Source of the DNA: Lagopus muta
Lineage: Eukaryota > Chordata > Aves > Galliformes > Phasianidae
DNA: 64,000 bases
Direction: 5' to 3'
Assembly: GCF_023343835.1 (NCBI RefSeq)
Contig: NC_064437.1
Location: 28,991,001-29,055,000 of the forward strand
Shown: positions 12,097 through 25,186 of the stretch, one piece after another
Position numbering within the stretch: the first letter of the stretch is position 1
Layout: the number at the start of each line of letters is the position of its first letter
The notes under the pieces: generated by a model
Seen by the model: only the letters and a program-made list of their open reading frames with translations
What the model was told of the DNA's origin: nothing
Database searches by the model: none
Program-made: the position numbers and the translations under genes

Positions 12097-12700
12097 ACAG
12101 AGCAGCTGAGGCTGGAGTCTGCAGATCAGCCAGCCCAGCCTGCTCTCAAGCAGATGCCAGGGTCCCTGCTGGGATTTGAATATCTTCAGGGGTGAGGGCT
12201 CCATATTCTCACCAGGCAACCTATCCCCGTTCAACCACCCCCCATATATATGTAAATATGAATATATATATGCATATATACATTCAAAGGCAATTTCCTG
12301 CGTTTCAGCTACCACCCATTACCTCTTTTCCTTTCACTGGACACCGTGGATAGGTCTGGCTCCACCTTTCCACCCTTTCATCACGTATTTGTAACACTGA
12401 TAAAGTCTCTCTGAGCCTCCTCTTCTGCAGGCTGAGCCCACACACCCCCTCCTCTTCTCACACAACTGATGCTACAGTTCCTTTCTGTCCATTTACTGGC
12501 TTCACTCCAACAAGCCTGCATCCCTCCTGTAATGGGGAATCTGGACACAGCACCCACACATGCCTCACTAGTGACACTGACAGTGGCCTTGCAGTGACAT
12601 CAGCCAGCTTCTGCAGCATTTGAGGGTGCATGCTATCAGGTCTCATGGGCTTATATCCAGTTCTTGTTCCCTAGTTTGGTCCTCCTTCACTGCAAGGAGG
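12097..12700 (-). mobile_element. CR1: Diverged CR1 LINE fragment with internal deletion
   Basis: On the minus strand, 12,458-12,646 reads MRPDSMHPQMLQKLADVTA, the CR1 reverse-transcriptase segment normally near GPDGMHPRVLRELADV. The 12,097-12,440 part matches the CR1 3' region (CTGCTCTCAAGCAGATGCCA and CTCCTCTTCTGCAGGCTGAG on the + strand). Sequence between RT and tail is missing. An AT-rich TATATG patch at 12,241-12,283 interrupts it. The edges are approximate. Confidence 0.65.
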
Positions 12701-15700
12701 ACTCATCCATGAATCAGAATTTCTGGGCTTGAGGACTGTGATTCTGGCCTGCCTTGCAACCCTAAAGCTGCACAGAGCACAAAGTTAGCAGCCCCAGATA
12801 ACGTGCTTTATGTGGAGAGACAGCTCAAAGGCAAGGACTGCAGAGCACAGGAACACTTGTGCATGGTGCTCTAATCCTCATTCTTTCAAAGGTAGTTCAC
12901 AGGGTTTCTTTGAACTTAAAAGGAATTATTACAGTAAGATTTCAAATAGAGTAACATATGAATATACTTACCACTGACTGAGTAGAGCTTGGTAGGCAAT
13001 CACCTGCTAAGGTGTCTGGGTGCTACAGTTCTGCACTACTGCACAGAGAAAACAAGACATGAGTTGAAGGGAAGAAGAAGGACTCAGTTAAGATACCACA
13101 ACATACACACCATGGCACTGCTGGGGCCATCACTTGTCTTTATTTCCACAGGACAATGCTCCTTAAACTTGTCTGAGCAACGTGGTGGGTGACTGCTGGA
13201 CTTTTCTGGCTGCAGGACATCCAAATGCATGTGAGCCACTTTAGCAGAGGTTTAATTACAAGTTTTCCATTGAAAACTGCTGCAAATTTAACTGTTTCTT
13301 ACTGTCACATAGACATTATATTCATAATTCTTCACAGAGTAAAATTCTGCTTCCTTCCTTTTACATTCTGAAAGTATGTTTTTTTTTTACATTCACAAGA
13401 AGATAGGTGTAATTTCAATATTGGCACAATCCTTTTTATAAACAGGAGTCCTATCACAACTCAAATGTTTAAAAGGCAAATAGAGATATAGAATAGCAGC
13501 TTTCCTATATACAGAAATGGTTCTCACACTGTGTTTTACAATTCATTTATATATCTTGATAATTTTAATACACCTTACTCTGTAATTCCAAGGTGCCCAT
13601 TTGTATCTCTGCTTAGGCCCAGTTGTTCTTCTCCCTTCTCAATTATATCTGCGCACTAAATCCTTTAAATCTCTATCTAGCCTGCGACTTCATTGGCTCA
13701 AACTAATGAACAGAATTTTTTAATTCCCTTATGATAATCCTATTACTCGTCTGAAGCTATTTCTGCAAGGGTCATCATTATACAGAGACGTAAATCTGAG
13801 ACCAGGTCTATCCATGTTCAGTTGTAATCCAGCTCCCCTCCTGGAAACCATCAAGGGCATTTGTCAGCGCTTGAAAAAAGAAGAGTTGAGTGACTGAACC
13901 TCTCAGGTAGAGTGATCTGTATGCTGATTGCCTTTCAAGCTTTATTTTAGTAAAGGAATAAAAGATGGTTTTTAAAAGTTTGCCACAGCTGCAAAAAGAT
14001 TATTAGTAGTGTATTAAACATTCTAGTAGATAAACTTCACCGATGCAGTCTGTCAGAAGAACTTCACCTTTGGCATCAGACTGAAATGTAACCGTTCATG
14101 CCTTAAATAAATGCAGTAAAACCTCTAGTAAAAGGTGAATCACTCCAGATGGGAGTAATTTTGGTGAAGAGGAAGTATGTTGTAAATCTGACTCCTGAGT
14201 TGCTGCCTGTGCCCAGACTATCGGAACAGACATCTATGTCTAATTTAAGGCAGCTTTTATATTCCTTCCATGGAATTGTACCTCCGTTATTTGATTTTGT
14301 CATTGATTTCGTTGAAACTGAAGTGCTTTTTGTAACTTTCCTTGAGATACTAATCCATACAAAAGAATGTGCAATAGAAATATAAGCATTTCTACTGCCT
14401 TTTTTGGATTGCATTCTGCACACTGTGAATGTGTGAAAGATGAGTTCAATTGCTGGGGATAATTCACACAATATTTTTATGTCAGAGAGACTGAATTCCT
14501 TATTTTCATAGCCTCCAAGAAACTCTAAATTCCAACTTTAGAATAAGTCATTCTTACTCAAGTACCTAATTTCAGGCTTGGAACTGTCTTGTTGCAAAGG
14601 AGTGTTTTGTTAAATATTGATATTGGTGTAAAAATAATAAATGAAACATAGTGGATTAGAATGTAGCTGGTACAACATCATTAATTTAAGGCAGGTTGCA
14701 ACTATGTAACTAAAATTATAAGTAACGTATTATATGAAATCATGCCCCTTTTGAAGCTGCTGAACATACTCTCTTCAAGGCCACTGCCACTGACCTCAAC
14801 AGAAAGCACATTAAGTTCACAGCTTAAAGGAGATGCAGAGAAGGTTTTACTTAGAAATCAGTGTTTTGCTGTTTTTAAAGGCATATCTTTGTTGTTTGTA
14901 CTCAAAACTTGAATTTGGTAGTGAACAGGCACAAACATTTTTCATGTGTGTCAATCCTTAGAAAATAGCTATGGCATAAGCAAACATAGAAAAGTTAGTA
15001 CATATAGCAGTTTGGTATGCCTTCGTTTTTTGATACTCCAAGCTGAGTTCACCAAAAGATAAGCAGTCGTGAATTGTATGGTTCTAAGTGGTTTGTTTCC
15101 AGTCAGCTTACAGAAGTAACATGCTATGACCTTCACAAGCAATGGCTTTTAAAGCTTTGTGCAAGTATTTGAACATTTTTTAATGGGAAGGAACAGTTTA
15201 AACTGCCATTCTTCTGCAGCTGCTATCACATAGATCATTAGACATGAATACTTCATCCTATTTCAAAATGGGATTTTAACCTGATCTCTGTTATAAATAT
15301 TAGTGCCTAATCCTATGAATTCCAATTACAGAACAGTTCAAATCATGGGAAGATGAATAAGGGAATGAGAAATCATAATAAAAATAATAAAACTTGAGAA
15401 CAAGTTACACAGCCAAAGATGATTGGTCTATATGCAACAACTGGATTCCGGTAAAAAAGGAAACTCATTACTGGCACCAACATATCTTGACACCACCACA
15501 AGACTTAGTGCTATCAAAAAATATTTATTCCTAATTTACGGAGGCTAAGAAGCCAACAGGTACCTCACATCTTCAAAATTCTTATGATGCCAACTGTTCT
15601 TATACTTATCTCATCTGTATTTCTTTCTCCCACGCAAATTACAAAGTTAAAGGACATTCCTGACCCTAAAGGACATTCCTGACCCCTTCCATCCTTTTTT

Positions 15701-18220
15701 TTTTTTTTTTTTTTTTTTTAATAAGTTTTTAAAAAAGAAAAGAGAAGATGGGTTCAGAAGAAAAAAAAAAGGATCTGATTGATACAATCAGAACTCACAG
15801 CAGCAGGCAGATAACTTTCAATAAATGTTGTACCAGTTACCAGACCGGACTACAGAGAATAGTCAGCTCTGTTGTGCAACCAACTGCTGTAATTCTCACC
15901 ATATGCAGAAGCTCTGCAAATGAAGAATACTTTTTTAGTGCAGAAGATTGAAATTACAAAAAAACTTCATTGGCCTTAAATTTTCATTTTTAGACCTACT
16001 GTCTTCTTAGACCATTTGCAGATAGTCAGTACTATAAAACCAGAATACCAAACTCTTATTCCACTAGTTACGTATGGGTGCAAAACTCTCCAGAGACTGT
16101 ATAGCTGCGTGGTTAGACATTTGTGAGCAAAGAAAGGAAAGAAAAATCAAATTGCCTCCACACAATTTGCTCTGTTTAATGTGGTGACAGGATCTAGAGA
16201 ACTCAGCTGTAGAATGCAAACCAGCTTTCAGTACTAAGCTATGTGAAGCTACATAATAGGCTCCACTTTAAGGTACACAGGTAACAGTATCAGTTGGACT
16301 GAATTATAACTTAGCAACTTTCTTGAATGAGCAGAAGGATTTAGTCTGAGTCCCCAGCACAGTGAAATGATTCTCACAGAATTAAATGCAAGCTGGAAAA
16401 GCTACAAATCAACATGAAGTATTTCATTATTTTGAATCAAGCATATGCCACAGTTTTTGCCTTTAAGTTATAATGCTCAACACCTACTGAGTTCAAGTGC
16501 AAGAGGAATTTTTACAATCAGTATTTCAGTACAGAGCAATTCTCATTCTGCTGTTAGGAAGGAAAGAAGATTTCCAAGAACTACGAGTAGAACATAAAAT
16601 GAATGAGAAAAATGGGATCAACCCAATACCATGTGGGAACAGTGCTGGGAAAGATTAAGGGAACAGCACACTCTGGTAAAAGAACAAGAACTCAAACAAA
16701 AAATAATCCTTTCAAAACTACCTCAAGTGAAAGACTTTGTGAATTTATGTCAACTACTGTATTAAGAAATGTTTCAATTTTTCATTGGTAGTTTGAGTTC
16801 AAACAGGCATGCTTCAAACAAGATGAGGGTAACAAGTATGGAAAGTATTTTAAACCTAAAAAAAATAACTCTATATACTTGACTACCATAACAACAAACT
16901 CTATTCGATGACCTAGAATCCCTTCCATTGTAACTGTTACAGATAATAGAAGAGAAAGAAGAACACAAGAAATTGCACTGAACAAAAACCAATTAGTTTT
17001 TCTCACTGTAATCGGCCAAAAGAAGAAAAAGAAACTTTGTGCCAAGTGTGATTACTGTAGAGACCTAAGCTGGCTTTTAATGAGCTGGGTTTATCTTAGA
17101 TATTCCCACCAAAGTACCAACTGCATGACAAACCTCCTCATGATCAAAGTCCCGTAAAAATTATTTTTATACTATTGCTCTTGTTATTCAAGCTAGTCAC
17201 CTGAGTAAGGCTCTACAAGCAGTAAGAGCACCAGCAACTTCAACCATGTAACCATGTAACCAAGTAATCGCAACCAGGGTGGGTGGAAGACTCAGGTCTT
17301 CTTGTTTCAATCTCATACAAAACTTGCATAAAACCATCTAAACATGTCTTAAAAGACAAAAAAGCCCCAACACAGTATCTTTGTTTTGAACATGTTAAAG
17401 TAATGAATTAAAATGACATCTTGAAATTAAGTTTGTTTTATAATTGCATACTCTTGCCATTTCACTGGTATAACAATAATTTATAATGACATCATAGTTT
17501 AAACGTTCTTAAATTATCCCATTTATGCAATGCCTTAAGGACAGTTGTTTTGCAAGGAACTAAATATTTTATCTCAATTTGAGATGAAAGCATACCATAC
17601 TAACAGCTTGCTGTTTTTACAAAAGGATCAAATAAAATAATTCCTCTGCAGAGACCTACCCTTATAATTACTGAAATCCTTTTTAAATAGCTAGCAGTAC
17701 TCAAAGATACCACAGATTATCATTTCTTCTTATAGCAGGATGCTGTCCATGTTTAAACCAGTAAAGATAATAGTTATTTCTTTTCACTGAGATCCCCTAA
17801 GGAATGCCTTTGAAATTTTTAAATAAAGCAGAGCATTTGCAAAGAAAGAAAGAAAGAAATCATCAGATAAAACCTTGCACTGAAATCATGCAATGATGAA
17901 ATGCCTTCATTGGCAATTTTAAATCCACACATATCAATGCTAAGTTTTATGATGTTGCCTTTTGAACTCTCATGATATGCAAAATTGGTCCTGGGGGAAA
18001 TTTATTTCTTTCTTGAAAATCCAAGAAAGCAGCATCTCACTACTGCTAATCTTCACTCACATGTATGCTGGATGCTGTCTCCGTTTTGTTACAGTTTTGT
18101 CAGTTTTGGTCACAGATAAAACACGTTTTTGGTCACGGATAAGATATACTTATAGCCTAGCTAAAAATAAGCTCGTTAAGGCTTCAGCCAAACAGGATGA
18201 AGTAAACCATCAGAAAGAGT
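12701..18220. other. Intergenic DNA
   Basis: No gene is supported. Contents: overlapping open frames on both strands at 14.1-14.5 kb without recognisable similarity, a 19-bp tandem duplication plus T25 tract at 15,648-15,719, and a short GAAA repeat near 17,843. The rest is AT-rich unique-looking DNA. Confidence 0.45.
15648..15719. repeat. 19-bp tandem duplication followed by a T25 tract
   Basis: The unit TAAAGGACATTCCTGACCC occurs at 15,648-15,666 and again at 15,667-15,685. It is followed within 10 bp by about 25 consecutive T residues (15,695-15,719). Replication slippage is the likely origin. Confidence 0.85.
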
Positions 18221-18221
18221 T

Positions 18222-18905
18222 CATAGTATCACAGAATCAAAAAAGACTGCTAAGATCATCTAGTCCAACCATCAGCCCATCACCATCACGCCCATTAAAC
18301 CACACCTCTAAGTGCCACATCTCCACGTTTCTGAGAGTACATTTTTCCTAATATCTAACCTGTCTCTTCCCTGGTGCAACTAAAAGTCTATTGCCCTACT
18401 TCTTGTCCTACCACTAGTTATCTGGGAAAAGAGACCAACCCCCACCTTGCTACAGCAGCCCTTCCAGTAGCTGTAAGAGAGCAATAATATCTCTCCTGAG
18501 CTTTCTCTTCTCTGGATTAAACACTCCCAGTTCCCTCTGCCACTCCTCACCCTTCAGCAGCTTCATTGCCTTTCTTTGGACATGTTCTAGGGCACCAATG
18601 TCTTTCTTGCTGTGAGGGCCCAAAACTGAACACAGTACTTGACCAGCGCCAAGTACAGAGAGACAGCCATCTCCCTGCTCCTGCTAAAGTCAGGCTCTAT
18701 CAAATGAGGAAACATGCCAGCCATTTATCCTACTTCTAAATATAGTGCCAGTAGACCTTAGGGATTTCCTCAGTGCCCTTGCTACAGCCATGTCCAGGCA
18801 CTATTTGGTGTCCAGTATGTTCACTCCTCACAATGAAAGCGAAATTTTGCTACCAATATCCATGTCTGTATCCTGTCAAGAATAGTGTGGCGTTCAGTCT
18901 ACTAA
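18222..18905 (-). mobile_element. CR1: CR1 LINE 3' fragment, diverged subfamily
   Basis: The + strand reads GTATCACAGAATC, AAGATCATCTAGTCCAACCA, GAGACCAACCCCCACCTTGC, then GGGCCCAAAACTGAACACAG. This is the reverse complement of the CR1 3' region and C-terminal coding segment in order. It is 5'-truncated and its frames are broken. The left edge is well defined by the terminal repeat; the right edge is approximate. Confidence 0.85.
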
Positions 18906-20956
18906 AACTGGCTTCTGTCCAAAAGGGTTTCAGGCCACTGAGCTGAAATGTCTTCGAGATATCAGTAATTTTAGAACTTCATAATGTAATAAGCCTTTGT
19001 TCAGTATGAACACTGATAAGCCACGTAAGACTCTCCTACAATACATAAAATACAGATATTACTTGATGTCACATAGACCTATCTAGTGTTTACTGACTGT
19101 TAATTAGTTGAATTATCATTTGATTTTCTTCAGAAATCATGTTGTAACATCAATAAATGAGGCTCTTACCAACTGATTCATAGTTGAACTGTTCTATCAG
19201 GAGAGTTAATGCTGTAGCAATCATTTATCAAGTAAATCCAATTAACTGATGTCATGATCATCAGTAATAGCATAGGGTTGGTTTTTTTTTTATTTATGGT
19301 ACTTTAGGCTTTTGTATCTGAGCTTAATTTTCCCAAAGGGAGAGCAATCTAGCATGCATTTACATCTTCATCACTGGTGAACAGGCAGAAAATCTTCAAA
19401 TGCTGAAACCATGCCAAAAAGCTTTTAAACACCAAATCCTCTAGAAAATCAGATTTTATTACTCCTAGAGCTCACAGAATTCTTCTCCCTTCAGACATAC
19501 AGCAAGCTGCATATGTCTGTTACTCTATCCACCTCCAGTGCCTGCTGCAGTTAATTTGAAGTCTACAGTCAAATGCCTGCAGCAGCTCATGTTTAACCAA
19601 GTGTTACGTTCTGCTGCATAATCACATCTGGAGGGAGAAGAAAAAACATCATGAGAACATTGAGAACATTTATCTATCTCTTGATCTCACATTTTTGATT
19701 ACCTGACCAGCTGCTGCTATGAGAAGAGATGAGGACCTGGCTGATTTTATCACCGCAGCAATGAAACAGAACTACTGTGACACTTTGCAGAAAGTACCTA
19801 AATTCTGCAGCAGGTTTCTGAAGCAGCTGCACCAAACCTATGCATAGTGGTGTTGCAAAAGTTGGGGATGTAGGACCAGATGCCAGCCTCTGGGTTTTAT
19901 GACAAGGAACACGGTGTTAAGATATTTGCAATTCACTTCCTATTTTACTCACCAGAAATTCATGCTGTTGAGTACTCTGTCAGCTTGTTCATGAAATCAG
20001 AACTGAAAAAAACAAAGAAATTCAGATATCTTCGCCCATACCTAGGACAGCAATACTGTTACTTCTGTTTTGAATAAGCACTGCTTCTTTTCACATCACG
20101 TAGGTGACACATAATACCGAATTTTCTCCAAATTTTGTCACTGGGAGGTAAATTGGCATTTCAATACTGTATTAGTGCACACATTGGGCTGGCGTGCATA
20201 AAAGAAGAGATTGAAATGAATCACAGGAATGCATAGTAAGATTTTTTCCAGAGAAGATAATTACGTTCCCTTCATTTTCCTTTTCCCCCTTCTCTCATTC
20301 TCCCTTGCTCTGCCTTAGGCAAATAAGCTTCCTGATATCTCATGTTTCATGTTACAACAAGCCATTTTCTGTTGATGCTGATGCATCTCAACACAAGAAA
20401 GGAGAATACGTTAGAAACTTTCCAGAAAAAATAAAATAACACTGCAATGAAATTAGTGTATTACAAGTTGATATAACTACAGTCTGACCGTGGCAAAGGC
20501 TAAAATATTCAGAATTAATTTCACAATAGGGCTGTGGCATACGAATGCCTTAGGAGCATCTAGATCTACACAGAAAATTTAGCCCAGAAGTTTTGCCGTA
20601 CATAAATAATTTCAAGTCCCAGGAAAATAATTCAATCTGCTGTTTATGCAAGCTCTGTTTTTGGGGTAGGATAGGAAAAGCGTGTGTTTTAAGTCATCAG
20701 TTATCTCTCTAAATTGTGACACTTATTTACGCATTCAGAGAAAATCTGTGTAAATGCATTAGTTACTGTATGTAACTACACTCCCAGTATCCTTGGTCTG
20801 TAAAGAAAGCACAAACATTAATTCTAATCTCCAGCAGGTTTATAAGCCACATGTAAGGTTGTTTACAATTTTGCTGGCAAAAGTTCACTGTTTATAAGTA
20901 AGAATCTATCATGGGAGCTGAAGAAAAATGAGAAATCACTGGAATGATACCAATGG

Positions 20957-20985
20957 TTAAATAAATAAATAAATAAATAAATAAA
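20957..20985. repeat. (TAAA)n microsatellite
   Basis: About seven consecutive TAAA units are visible. No associated gene. Confidence 0.95.
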
Positions 20986-23032
20986 AAGCTGTACAGGAAA
21001 GGAATAAACTAGGTAATGTAAATCCTATTGAAATTACAGCTCTGCTGTGCTCCCTGTGGTCACATCATATTGTCTGCTTTGGCTCTCATCTTCTGGTTAA
21101 AGTAACATGAGGAATAAATTAATTATAAATTCCTTGTTTTATTTCATGTATCTGTAGTTGCCACAAGAGTGTCAGAATCATATAGTGGAGACAGTGTTAT
21201 ATCTGATAATGTGAGTGAAAAGGAAAAACAATTCAGCCCAATGCACTGTAAAGCTGCAGATGGTTGGAATGGGACTTGGGCATCCACCATTCAATTAAAT
21301 GCCTTCTAAACAATTATAACTTTATTTGGTAAATATCCAAGTAAAAAACATACATCTAACTGACACAGCTTTATAGTTCATCAGAGGAAACTTTTTTTCC
21401 CCTTATTTAGGACATGTTGATCCCATTCAGGCGTCCTTTTTGCCTTTACAACATACACCACTTCTACATGCATATCTTCTCAGATAAGATAAATGTGGAA
21501 ATTAACCTCCAAACCAGGAAGCAAAGCTTATTACTTTGTGAAAGGAAAACATTCCACCTTTTAATGACTGAAGATGAAGCTATTATATTAGAGTAAGGAC
21601 AGAAACAAAACACTTCTGCCATTACGAGTTAGCCTGTCTGCTTGGGTCTGTCAGTCCTAAGGGAACACTTCCAAGGCAGCAATGAACTTCTCAAGCACTG
21701 GTCCAAGATGGGTCCTTCATCAATATGCTCTCCTTAACAGAGCACATTCTTGTTTGGTCTGCTATGCCTTACCTTATGCTAGATAATCACCACAAAACAC
21801 ACATCAATTTAATAAAACTGACAAGAAGTTAATAAATACTCTCAAGAGCGCTTGTCTGAAGTGTTACAAGTTGCTCTCTGTTCTTCTTTCTCAGAGGGAA
21901 TTCCAAGTGGGGCAACTAAGTCCTGCTCCAGAGGAAGGAACTGCTGTTATCCAGCATCAGAACTGCAAGCTAACACAACATCTCAAATGATGGGAACGTG
22001 ACAAACAAAAACTTCACATATCCCAGAGGATGGTCAGAGGTAGCCAGGAATTAAGAAAATGTGAAATTCAAAGCAGATGTAAACAAATTCTGTTCAATTG
22101 CCTAATTCTATCAAATTTGACAATAAAGCTGCTTATTATGCTTACCCAGCCTTTATACCAAATCCGATTGCAAGGTCAATCCTGCCTTTTGCAGATAATA
22201 GTAACAAAGTATAGCTACAAAAAAAGCAAAAGCAAGAATGCATGTTGACATACTTTTACAATTACAAATATACATTAAAAAGAAACAACAAACAAACAAA
22301 AACAACCTTTAACCAAGTTAAGAAGAAAAATCATCAGAATTAAAGATAGTTTCTCAGCCAAACTTATTTTGCTGCTTTCTGCAGGCAACTTCTCACACAT
22401 CCAGAGCTTTAACAGGCAATCACAATCAAACATTACCCCAAACAGTCAGTGGAGATTCACTCAAATTCACAAGTTTAGATTCCCCCAGCCCTCCCTGCAG
22501 GGGCTCCTTTCTCTTGACAGAAAAGAACAGTATGAGCCCCTTTGAAGTGCCCACTTCTGCTTCTAGACCTTCACAATTAACTTCTCAACCAATGTCAGTG
22601 CCTTGCCTTTTTCATAAAAACTGCTCCTTGGCCTCTCTGAATGCCTGTCTCCAGTCACTGTAGAATCCTAGTTCAAACGCAAGAGATTTTAGACAAAACA
22701 CAGGGATGAGATGCACTGCCAAACACTGAGCTTGAAAAACCCCCCTCAGCAGGGTACTGCTTTCAGTGTCATTCAGCAAAAAGCTCCAACAAATCTTTCA
22801 GGAATATGTTAATTCGAGCAGGAATACAGATGTTTTGAGTTCAGAATCTGAATATATACTTTAATATCAACTGAAACATCTGCCCTGACTTTTGCAGGAC
22901 AACTCAGGTCAAGCATTGAGGTTAAACATGGATTGAAGCTTGTTACCTTAGATATCTACATTTCAAAACGTTGGCTGCTCTCTAAGTAAAATCCTGAATT
23001 TCAGGGCATTTACTGCTTAGCTTTTAGTTTTT

Positions 23033-23125
23033 GGGGGAGGGGGGGGTGGTCTTCTGTGGTTTTGGGTTTGTTTGTTGGGTGGGTTTTTTTGTAGGTTTTT
23101 TTTTTTTGTGCTTTTTTTTTTTTTA
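23033..23125. repeat. G-run cluster followed by T-rich tract
   Basis: Runs of five and eight G, then three separate GGG runs with short T-rich loops, occur between 23,033 and 23,085. They are followed by T/G and pure T tracts. The layout meets the usual pattern for a possible G-quadruplex on the + strand. Confidence 0.6.
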
Positions 23126-25158
23126 ATCTTGTTAATCTTAATTGAAATTTGATAATATTAAACTTAACTAATTTTCTTTCTGAAACAATAAACCAAGAGC
23201 AATTTTAAAATGCCTGCCTGCTGCCTCCCCTTACAGGACATAGTGACACTATGGAGAAATAGACTGATGTAAAAGAAGTTGAGCTAACTCTCCATTTCAG
23301 AGTGAAATCCAGAAATAAAAAGTTTAATTTTATAAAGACAATCAGAACTTGCAGTTGCGTAAGTGAATAGTGAAAGCAAATGGCAAACTATAAAACATGA
23401 TCTATAACATTTCAATTACTTTTCATACGCATAATTATAGGTCTAATTTAGAAGAACTCTTAAAAAAAAAAAAAAAAAAAAAACGTAAAAAAAGTATACA
23501 CATTTTTACCCTGTGATTTTAAACCTAAGTCAGTGCTGTGAAACCAGGGCACATTGAGAATTTACGGAATTTTCTTACTGACCAAGCCTTAAAGATAATT
23601 GAAACATTGAACTGCACCTGTTTCAAATGTTTCCGTCTCACAGATAAAGAACAACGTAACTGCCCCAAAGCAGATAGAACAAATAATCCAATCACCCTCT
23701 CATCAGTCACAGTAATCTACAGTGAAGTTGACAGCTTTCTACGTCAAGCCCTCCTGGGTTTCTTCCTCTCATAAAACCTCTTCTTTAAGCTAATAAGGTC
23801 CACTCTAGCATTATGACTTTTTTTTTTTTTTTCTCTCAGACACAGTGATGTGTAACTCTATGTGATATACCACACCAGCCAAGCACTAAAGCGTTCACCC
23901 ACCCATCTAAGTCTTTATTACAAGTCTCAGCAACACTGCACTGGTGCGAATAATCATGCAGGGTGACTAAAGTTTTGAAGGTTGGCTCTGAAAACAGAAT
24001 TTACCCTCCTAGATGGAAGGTATCACGCATCACTGAATATAAAGGGAGCTGTAGCTACTTCTTCAGGCACTTCTGGCTAGCAGCTATCTGCTTTAGTGCA
24101 CACCACCAATGACCTGCGCCTGGTGATTAGAAGTGCTTAAGGCTTTCCGCTCCCTCTGCATTGTGCTCGCAACTGGTCTGAAATTCTGACCTCAGACCTT
24201 GACACTGCCTTTGCTTACGTAAAGATGTTAATGCCACTTGCAAATCTAACTGCATACATGACAGAGGATAGATTATTATTTTTTTTTATGAGAGACCAGC
24301 TGGTTCAACCTTGTGCTTTCAACCTCCCCCCTCCAAGTTCCTTATTAAGCATTCTATCTAACAGAAAGAACTACAACATACAGAACATGGAGCAAAATAT
24401 GAACAATTTTTTGCAAAGGTAGTAACTGTATAGTAACTATAGTAGCAATAAGTGGATTATGTCCAGGGCTAAAGCACATGCATCCTAACTAACCAAACTG
24501 CGGAAGTATAACCTCAAACACACAGTGTGTATTCCATGCTGCAGATCACACCCTGCAGTGCACACAAAATGCACTAACTGTGAAAGCTTCAATGACATTG
24601 GTGAGCTGGATTAGTCTCTTTAGGAATCTGTCACTATTGCTAGCACAGAAAGGCACCTGCTGCCTCCAGTCCCAACAGCAGGTACAGTTTCACATGTGGA
24701 AGGCTCTTGGTTCTGCTATACTGGAAAATTACCACTGCCTACATGATGGAGATGATGCAGTGTTCCAGTTACAGTCAGGATCTTTCCTAGAAACTGTCTG
24801 GGAGCAACATTTGAACACAGTCTAGAAGAGGAAGTTCAGATCTCACTATTGGATTGCACAGAATGTAATGAGACCAGAGTCCTTCAGATCTCACAATACA
24901 AGATTTTCACTTCTGTCTCTGTATTTCTACTATTTTGTCATGGACAAAGACCACAAAAAGGTGAACACCTACAGGAAAATGCATATTGACATAAGAAACT
25001 GAAGTCACAAAATTCTATAGAGTTGCTATGGTACTACTGCCAGTCTATTTGAAATAGTGTGCAGACTACAGTTTTTAAGATATTATTCAGAATATATCAT
25101 TTTGTTTCTTCTAAATTCAACTTGAGCATTTAAGTCTAGACCTACTTCTCTTGGCTTG

Positions 25159-25186
25159 CTTATCAGGTGCCCATTCGCCTGATAAG
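25159..25186. repeat. 9-bp inverted repeat with paired GATA sites
   Basis: The arms CTTATCAGG (25,159-25,167) and CCTGATAAG (25,178-25,186) are perfect reverse complements separated by 10 bp. Each arm holds a GATAAG motif facing the opposite way. It could be a hairpin or a paired GATA-factor site; chance is also possible in 64 kb. Confidence 0.5.
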
